Shown: piece after piece, positions 1-3,859 of the stretch
Layout of the letters: the number at the start of each line of letters is the position of its first letter
How positions within the stretch are numbered: the first letter of the stretch is position 1
DNA from: Planctomycetota bacterium
GTDB taxonomy: Bacteria; Planctomycetota; Phycisphaerae; Sedimentisphaerales; Anaerohalosphaeraceae
DNA length: 6,458 nucleotides
Direction: 5' to 3'
Assembly (NCBI GenBank): GCA_030637065.1
Contig: DAOVVQ010000223.1
Location: 1 to 6,458 of the forward strand
Made by a program: the position numbers and the translations under genes
The notes under the pieces: generated by a model
The model's database searches: none
The model's input: only the letters and a program-made list of their open reading frames with translations
Told to the model about the DNA's origin: nothing

Positions 1-1095
1 AAGAACCCGGCGGAGCATGGGATATTCGGTTTCATGGACCTCCGCGAGGGTTCGTACCAGATGCGGTTTCCGAATTACTCCGAGCTTAAGGCCCCGGCGT
101 TCTGGGACGAGTGGGAGGGCGATTCGGTGATCGTTAATGTTCCGTCGACGTATCCGGTCAGGCCGATGAGGGGGGCGCATGTCTCGGGGTTCGTTTCGAT
201 CGATTTTGCCAAGAGCGTGTATCCGGAGGCGTTGCAGGAGGAGCTGATGGGGCTGAATTACCGGCTGGACGTGGATTCACAGTTGGCTCATAAGTCGATG
301 ATGATGTTCCTTGGCGATCTTGACGAGACGTTGGATGCGCGGATCAAGGGGTATCGGTATCTTTGGGACAGCCGGGACTGGCAGACGTTTATGTTAGTCT
401 TTACGGGGACGGATCGGCTGATGCACTTTTTGTGGGAGGCGTATGAGGATAAGGAGCATCGGTATCATAAAAAGTTTCTCGACCATTTTCGCAAGATCGA
501 CGTCGCCATCGGCGAGATAGCCGCGAAATTGGGCGATGACGATCTGCTGATCATGCACTCGGATCACGGGTTCGAGCGGCTTGACCGGGAGGTTTATGTC
601 AGCTACCTGTTAGAGGAGAATGGCTTTTTGACGTTTAAGCAGGATACGGACCCGGCGATGGAGAATATCTGTTTCGGGACGCGGGCGTTTGTGCTCGATC
701 CGGGGCGAATATATTTGAATCTCAAGGGCAAATATCCCTGCGGGTCGGTCGAGGCGGGCGAGGCTGAGGACGTTTTGTTCGAGCTGGAGACGCTGTTTAG
801 CGGCCTCGAGTGCGACGGGCGAAAGGTGATCCGCGATATCTACCGCAAGGAGGATATCTACAGCGGGCCGTACCTCGAGCAGGCCCCGGACATGGTCCTC
901 GTCGCAGCCGAAGGCTTTAACCTCAAGGCCACAACCAAGGGCCGGCAGCTCTACGATAACGGGATCTTTACGGGTAAGCACACGCAGGACACGGCGTTTC
1001 TGCTGGTAAGGGGGCTAAAAGACGCCGCTGTGGTGCCCGATGAGCCCTGGGTGATGGATATCAAAGGGATCGTCGAGAAGGCACGCGGCGGTTGA
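1..1095 (+). CDS. Alkaline phosphatase superfamily protein, type I phosphodiesterase/nucleotide pyrophosphatase-like (5' partial)
   Basis: The frame is open from base 1 and ends at TGA 1093-1095, so 364 residues of the C-terminal part are visible; an ATG at 34 exists but is internal. The first residues, KNPAEHGIFGFMD, match the conserved segment (NPxxHGIFxF) that lies after the metal-bound nucleophile in PF01663-type phosphodiesterases; the nucleophile Thr/Ser is upstream of the window. Further family marks are DRLMHFLW (about visible residues 138-145), HSDHGF (186-191, a metal-binding Asp/His pair) and GKHTQD (about 325-330, the usual last His ligand). Family members hydrolyse phosphodiester or phosphomonoester bonds using two metal ions, usually zinc; the substrate cannot be told here. 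No membrane segment is seen in the visible part. Codons in the first 600 bases end mainly in G or T, with more C and A towards the 3' end. The family call is firm, the substrate unknown. Confidence 0.85.
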   Translation, partial: KNPAEHGIFGFMDLREGSYQMRFPNYSELKAPAFWDEWEGDSVIVNVPSTYPVRPMRGAHVSGFVSIDFAKSVYPEALQEELMGLNYRLDVDSQLAHKSMMMFLGDLDETLDARIKGYRYLWDSRDWQTFMLVFTGTDRLMHFLWEAYEDKEHRYHKKFLDHFRKIDVAIGEIAAKLGDDDLLIMHSDHGFERLDREVYVSYLLEENGFLTFKQDTDPAMENICFGTRAFVLDPGRIYLNLKGKYPCGSVEAGEAEDVLFELETLFSGLECDGRKVIRDIYRKEDIYSGPYLEQAPDMVLVAAEGFNLKATTKGRQLYDNGIFTGKHTQDTAFLLVRGLKDAAVVPDEPWVMDIKGIVEKARGG

Positions 1096-1118
1096 CGGCT
1101 TTTGAAGCAGAAAAAGGG

Positions 1119-1148
1119 TTGACTCCAAATACAGAAAGTCGTTATGCT
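1119..1148 (+). promoter_or_regulatory. Probable sigma-70-type promoter of the tRNA-Arg gene
   Basis: A -35 box TTGACT (1119-1124; 5 of 6 match to consensus) is followed after 18 bases by TATGCT (1143-1148; 4 of 6). Initiation around 1155 would give a leader of about a dozen bases before the tRNA at 1168, as expected for a tRNA gene. The box starts 23 bases after the stop codon of the preceding gene, so the tRNA can be transcribed on its own. An overlapping TACAAT (1148-1153) matches better as a -10 but would need a 23-base spacer. Confidence 0.5.
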
Positions 1149-1167
1149 ACAATAAGTTATGATCAAA

Positions 1168-1241
1168 GCGCTCGTAGCTCAGCAGGATAGAGCATCGGTT
1201 TCCTAAACCGAAGGTCGCAGGTTCGAGTCCTGCCGGGCGTA
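1168..1241 (+). tRNA. tRNA-Arg (anticodon CCT)
   Basis: A complete cloverleaf can be folded by eye. The acceptor stem GCGCTCG (1168-1174) pairs with CGGGCGT (1234-1240), with two G-U pairs, and A1241 is the discriminator. The D stem is GCTC/GAGC (1177-1180 with 1190-1193). The anticodon stem is TCGGT/ACCGA (1195-1199 with 1207-1211) with loop TTCCTAA, placing the anticodon CCT at 1202-1204, which reads AGG (Arg). The T stem is GCAGG/CCTGC (1217-1221 with 1229-1233) with loop TTCGAGT. No CCA is encoded, so it is added after transcription. A run of six T follows at 1246-1251. The gene is intact despite abutting an integrase remnant, which suggests that it served as the attachment site and was rebuilt on integration. 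Confidence 0.97.
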
Positions 1242-1255
1242 TTGCTTTTTTACCC

Positions 1256-1280
1256 GTGACAGACGGTGCCAGGGCGTCAC
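1256..1280. repeat. Imperfect palindrome beside the tRNA, REP-like
   Basis: GTGAC (1256-1260) is the reverse complement of GTCAC (1276-1280), and GACG (1262-1265) is the reverse complement of CGTC (1275-1278), giving two alternative short stems around a GC-rich core, GGTGCCAGGG. It lies 14 bases after the tRNA. It could be a REP-like element, part of an old attachment core, or chance; no second copy is seen in the window. Confidence 0.25.
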
Positions 1281-1354
1281 TTTCCATGCCTAAACTCTTA
1301 TCTTCTTTGCACTTAGCATTAGCAGTGTTTTGCGGGACAGCCCCCTGCACATTG

Positions 1355-1372
1355 CCAGTTATTGCCAACTGG
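1355..1372. repeat. Short inverted repeat at the breakpoint of the integrase remnant
   Basis: CCAGTT (1355-1360) and AACTGG (1367-1372) are perfect 6-base inverted arms around a 6-base spacer, ATTGCC. The same stretch holds a 10-base-period direct repeat of ATTGCCA (1351 and 1361). It sits where the integrase reading frame breaks, so slippage or a local rearrangement there may explain the frameshift. A function is not implied. Confidence 0.35.
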
Positions 1373-1539
1373 TTACATCCAGAGTAAGCCGTAGGTGTGA
1401 TTTATATCAGAATGGCGCATCAGGGTTTGAGCAACTTTCGGATGAATGCCGCTTGCTGCCAGCAGACTTCCCTGCGTATGTCTCAGGGTATGAAAGTCGG
1501 CGGTTAAATTCAGTGTCATTATACCGATTTCAGGATGGC

Positions 1540-2634
1540 CTACATATTATCTTCATAGTCATCGATCCAATAAGCTTTAGGATTGCTCTTGAGAACTATA
1601 AATCGGCCGCTGTTAATATCCTCAGCGGCACGAAGGTATTTGAAATAAACGAAATTATCTGTCTTGCCAACAATTTCGATTTTCCCACTTGAGTGTGACA
1701 TCACAAAGCGTGCCCTCTTTGCCAGACCCGAGACCATCGCCTTTGCCTTCTCGGTGATCTCGTAACCTTCTTCTATCGGTACCGTGTAAGCCCTGTTGCC
1801 AAGAGCCGGCCGACACTGGAAGATATAATAGGGGATTGCCCCTATAAAGGAAAGTTTTGCCAGCAGTTCAGCCAGGACGTCAGGATCATCATTTACACCC
1901 CTGATAAGAGGCACCTGATTGGTAACAATAGAATTGGCTTTTTGCAAAAGATCAATCGCCTTGACCGCCGCATCGGTCATCTCACGCGGATGATCGAAGT
2001 GGGTCATTATATATATCTTCTTATCTTCCGTGCTGTACTTATCGATCATGTCCAGCAAAGCCCGGTTTTCAATGATCAGGTAAGGATTAAAAACGGGAAT
2101 CCTCGTACCTATGCGAATTATCTGCACATGATCGATCTCCCTGAGCTTTCGAATGATGTTCTCCAGCTCTGAGGTCTTCAGCATAAAAGGGTCTCCGCCG
2201 GTAAGCAGCACGTTGGTGATTTCGGGATGGGACTTGATGTATTGCAAAGCGGCAGAAAGATCCAGTTTCTCTTCTTCGCATTCCCGCAGGAAAACCCTTT
2301 TGCGGAAGCAGTAACGGCAGATGCCTCCACAGACCTGGCTCACTAAAAGCAGTACGGTGGAACTGTACTTATGCTCGAGCCCGGGTATGAGAGTATAGGC
2401 CTTCTCGTCAGATGGATCCAGCTTGCCCCAGTTGTCCAGCTCACTTGCATGAGGTATGATGATCCGCCGAATCGGATCATCAGGGTCATCCCAATCGATA
2501 AGTGAAAGATAATAATCATTCGCCTTGAATGGAAAGGTCTCGGTTATCCGGGAAAACTCACAGCGCTGATCCTCCGTAAGTTCCCCAATTTCCTTAATAT
2601 CGGTAATGTGATACATATCATTAGTCAGTGTCAT
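1540..2634 (-). CDS. KamA-family radical SAM protein (aminomutase-like, substrate unknown)
   Basis: This is a complete 364-residue protein. CGGICRYC (residues 102-109; Cys102, Cys106, Cys109) is the CxxxCxxC motif that binds the [4Fe-4S] cluster and S-adenosylmethionine. TGGDPF (145-150) is the SAM-contacting GGD region. MTHFDHPREMT, NQVPLIRGVNDDPDV and PYYIFQC are typical of the lysine 2,3-aminomutase family. Lys318 in HSSGK aligns with the PLP-binding lysine (Lys337 of the clostridial enzyme). The two aspartates that grip the side-chain amino group of lysine there (Asp293, Asp330) align by eye with Arg275 and Val311, so lysine is an unlikely substrate. The protein is shorter than the 416-residue clostridial enzyme and lacks its C-terminal zinc-binding cysteines. 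The start is the first ATG after an in-frame TAG four sense codons upstream; no clear Shine-Dalgarno site precedes it. The stop TAG (1542-1540) abuts the integrase remnant. The gene opposes its neighbours, is visibly lower in GC, and is probably monocistronic. The family is certain, the reaction open. Confidence 0.93.
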   Translation of the reverse strand: MTLTNDMYHITDIKEIGELTEDQRCEFSRITETFPFKANDYYLSLIDWDDPDDPIRRIIIPHASELDNWGKLDPSDEKAYTLIPGLEHKYSSTVLLLVSQVCGGICRYCFRKRVFLRECEEEKLDLSAALQYIKSHPEITNVLLTGGDPFMLKTSELENIIRKLREIDHVQIIRIGTRIPVFNPYLIIENRALLDMIDKYSTEDKKIYIMTHFDHPREMTDAAVKAIDLLQKANSIVTNQVPLIRGVNDDPDVLAELLAKLSFIGAIPYYIFQCRPALGNRAYTVPIEEGYEITEKAKAMVSGLAKRARFVMSHSSGKIEIVGKTDNFVYFKYLRAAEDINSGRFIVLKSNPKAYWIDDYEDNM

Positions 2635-2718
2635 AAGCCATGGTTTCTAATTAATCGGGATTTCCCATATAACATTGCATATCTTAGCCCAGCTACACCG
2701 CTGAGCCTCTTTTCTAAT

Positions 2719-2747
2719 AGAATATCAAATCTGTCTCGAAAACTCAA
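2719..2747 (-). promoter_or_regulatory. Possible promoter of the KamA-like gene
   Basis: On the minus strand TTGAGT (2747-2742) is followed by a 17-base spacer and TATTCT (2724-2719). Each box matches the sigma-70 consensus at 4 of 6 positions and the spacing is ideal. It would give a 5' leader of roughly 75-80 bases before the start codon at 2634. The surrounding DNA is AT-rich, so chance matches are possible. Confidence 0.35.
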
Positions 2748-2878
2748 GTTCCAACTTTATTTTGAAACTATCTTAGCATTAATAATAAAAAAACGCAAAT
2801 TTAGCAACTGATCACCGATTGACGGCTCCCTGAGGAGACCTGATGGATAGTACCGGCACAGGTCTGTATGTGCTGTCC

Positions 2879-2965
2879 GTTTTTCGGGCGGGCCTTCCTG
2901 AGTGTCCTGACAAAGGGCTCCAGACGCTCTTTTGCCATGTCTCCGTTCATGTTGGATATTCTGTG
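2879..2965 (-). pseudogene. Short remnant of an SGNH/GDSL-type hydrolase
   Basis: Translating the minus strand from 2965 gives ISNMNGDMAKERLEPF followed by VRTLRKARPK. From memory this resembles the stretch xNMxxxMVxERxEPFVxTLRKARPxTP of SGNH/GDSL-like hydrolases (Lipase_GDSL_3 type), where it follows the block ending in DCLPN. A stop (TAA, 2968-2966) lies directly upstream and the resemblance ends after about 28 codons, so neither the nucleophile Ser block nor the C-terminal Asp-His pair is present. It is a dead fragment, not a gene. It supports a history of deletion or insertion in this gap. The call rests on one short motif and could be coincidence. Confidence 0.45.
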
Positions 2966-3036
2966 TTAGATTCACCGTCTTATTCTGCTTGTCATTTAGT
3001 TATTGCTCCCAGCGGTATTGCTGATATATTGGCGTT

Positions 3037-3675
3037 ATGGTCAAATATCCGCTATATCTCGATCTGTCCGGCAAGCTGGCCGTCGTTATTGGGGCTGGTA
3101 ACGTTGCCGCTCGCAAGGTCCAGGCTCTTGCCCCCACCGGGGCTCGGATCGTCGTTGTCGCACCGGACGCCGACGAAAACTTCCGCCAGGCCTGCGGAAC
3201 GGGCGATATTGAGCTTATAATCGGCAAATACTCGAAGGATCACTTGGCTGAGGCGGTTTTGGCGATCGCTGCAACCGACGACCTCGACCTTAATAAGCGT
3301 ATATATGCCGACTGCCAGGAGTTAAAGGTTATCTGTAACGTCGTCGATCAGCCGGAGCTGTGCGATTTTTACGTCCCAGCCCTCGTCCAGCGGGGCCATC
3401 TCCAGATCGCTATCGGCACTGACGGCAACTGCCCAGCCTACGCCGGCCACGTCCGCAGGAAGCTCGAGGGGATCTTCACCGAGGACCACGGGCGATTCGT
3501 CGACGAGCTGGAAAAGATCAGAAAGCACATCATCGCGGAAATAGCCGATCTGGGCCAAAGAAAGGCGGTTTTAGTCCAATTAGTAAAGGACGATTCGTTT
3601 GACCGCTTCCTAAAGGACGGCCCCGACCAATGGCAGCAGTGGGCGAAGGAAGTCGTCAGCCAACAAGCCGGCTAA
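3037..3675 (+). CDS. sirC: Precorrin-2 dehydrogenase / sirohydrochlorin ferrochelatase-type protein (SirC / CysG N-terminal family)
   Basis: This cytoplasmic enzyme uses NAD+ to oxidise precorrin-2 to sirohydrochlorin on the way to sirohaem (or cobalamin, haem d1 or alternative haem routes); some relatives also insert Fe2+. The 212 residues match the usual length of stand-alone members. The start YPLYLDLSGK leads into a Rossmann fold with the dinucleotide loop GAGNVAARK (19-27) and VVVAP (39-43). The block NVVDQPELCDFYVPALVQRG (101-120) is a hallmark; its Asp104 corresponds to the catalytic Asp of CysG and Met8p. QIAIGTDGNCPAYAGHVRRK (123-142) is the loop usually written STGGxSPALAxxIR, here with unusual residues. 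A C-terminal helical domain follows. An in-frame TGA (3022-3024) four codons upstream fixes ATG 3037 as the start; no clear Shine-Dalgarno site is present. No other tetrapyrrole gene is nearby, so it stands alone in this window. Family confidence is high; whether it also acts as a chelatase is open. Confidence 0.93.
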   Translation: MVKYPLYLDLSGKLAVVIGAGNVAARKVQALAPTGARIVVVAPDADENFRQACGTGDIELIIGKYSKDHLAEAVLAIAATDDLDLNKRIYADCQELKVICNVVDQPELCDFYVPALVQRGHLQIAIGTDGNCPAYAGHVRRKLEGIFTEDHGRFVDELEKIRKHIIAEIADLGQRKAVLVQLVKDDSFDRFLKDGPDQWQQWAKEVVSQQAG

Positions 3676-3702
3676 GCACCGCGGGGACTGGTAGCGTTCT
3701 GC

Positions 3703-3746
3703 CAACCTGTCTCGCCGTAGCCTTGGCGAAGGTGGAAGGCAGGTTG
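3703..3746 (+). repeat. Long inverted repeat after the precorrin-2 dehydrogenase gene
   Basis: CAACCTG (3703-3709) pairs with CAGGTTG (3740-3746). The stem can extend by a T-G wobble, C-G and T-A inwards, and a second stem, TCGCC/GGCGA (3712-3716 with 3725-3729), can form inside. It starts 28 bases after the TAA of the preceding gene, so it could end its transcript, but no T-run follows, which argues against a simple intrinsic terminator. The inner core CGCCGTAGCCTTGGCGAAGG looks like a dispersed intergenic repeat. Confidence 0.45.
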
Positions 3747-3750
3747 TACC

Positions 3751-3770
3751 TGTACCCGCTTTTGCGGACA
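3751..3770 (+). repeat. Second hairpin in the same spacer
   Basis: CCGC (3756-3759) and GCGG (3764-3767) flank a TTTT loop; TGT (3751-3753) and ACA (3768-3770) extend the stem past a two-base bulge. A GTTTTG-like A/C-rich stretch follows rather than a T-run. With the larger inverted repeat just upstream it makes a compact structured block that could stabilise or end the upstream transcript. Confidence 0.3.
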
Positions 3771-3819
3771 AAACAGAACCAGGCAGCAAAAACGGAGGAT
3801 CGGTAACGTTCCGAGGGCA

Positions 3820-3831
3820 ATCAGGCCTGAT
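3820..3831. promoter_or_regulatory. Perfect 12-base palindrome upstream of the GH117 gene (possible operator)
   Basis: ATCAGGCCTGAT is a perfect palindrome ending 28 bases before the ATG at 3860. A palindrome without a central spacer is more likely a protein-binding site than an RNA hairpin. A sugar-responsive repressor is conceivable, but no regulator gene is in the window and the site may be chance. Confidence 0.3.
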
Positions 3832-3846
3832 AAAGATTTTCTGAGC

Positions 3847-3851
3847 AAGGA
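3847..3851 (+). promoter_or_regulatory. Ribosome binding site of the GH117 gene
   Basis: AAGGA is separated by 8 bases from the ATG at 3860. It is the clearest Shine-Dalgarno site in the window and supports this start, and so the signal peptide, over an internal ATG at 3995. Confidence 0.6.
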
Positions 3852-3859
3852 ATCGTCTT

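Larger units (their letters stand above)
1242..1546 (-). pseudogene. Decayed tyrosine recombinase (phage-type integrase), C-terminal fragment next to tRNA-Arg
   Basis: Reading the minus strand from about 1540 down to a TAA at 1375-1373 gives a peptide containing DFHTLRHTQ, then GSLLAASGIHPKVAQ and LMRHSDIN. This is the C-terminal catalytic region of phage-type integrases: HTLR is the HxxR motif and the His of MRHSDIN is the second conserved His. The peptide then degrades (HTYGLLWM, stop), so the nucleophilic Tyr expected about ten residues after that His is missing. In another minus-strand frame, from about 1380 down to the tRNA, a hydrophilic stretch (QLAITGNVQ to GKKAIRPAGLEP) resembles the variable tail of such integrases and runs into the antisense of the tRNA. 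The fragment therefore has a frameshift or deletion near 1375. A stop (TAA, 1549-1547) closes the frame upstream, and the central and N-terminal parts are absent: the KamA-like gene lies there instead. The integrase call is strong, the assignment of the tail moderate. Confidence 0.75.
2635..3036. other. Intergenic region between two divergent genes
   Basis: About 400 bases separate the divergent KamA-like gene (-) and the precorrin-2 dehydrogenase gene (+). The left two thirds are AT-rich (notably 2755-2810) with stops in all frames and hold the likely promoter of the KamA-like gene. A short remnant of an SGNH hydrolase lies at 2879-2965 on the minus strand. A CTCC-CTGA-GGAG stem (about 2826-2837) is too weak to call. 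No convincing -35/-10 pair was found for the plus-strand gene, though TTGTCA occurs near 2989-2994. No intact gene is seen. Confidence 0.6.

Noticed and set aside
610..981. Minus-strand 123-codon frame inside the phosphodiesterase gene
   Set aside because: It is a shadow of the clear PF01663-type coding frame on the plus strand.
1241..1252. T-run after the tRNA as an intrinsic terminator
   Set aside because: There is no dedicated hairpin before the six T other than the tRNA itself, so it is not listed as a terminator.
1147..1368. Minus-strand 73-codon frame containing RPAGLEPATFGLG
   Set aside because: Its C-terminal half is the antisense of the tRNA-Arg, a well-known source of spurious small proteins. 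The N-terminal half is treated as the shifted tail of the integrase remnant, not as a gene.
1330..1692. Plus-strand 120-codon frame
   Set aside because: It runs antisense across the integrase remnant and the 3' end of the KamA-like gene, with no family resemblance.
2843..3220. Plus-strand 125-codon frame overlapping the precorrin-2 dehydrogenase start
   Set aside because: It overlaps a confidently identified gene in another frame and its peptide shows no domain-like pattern.
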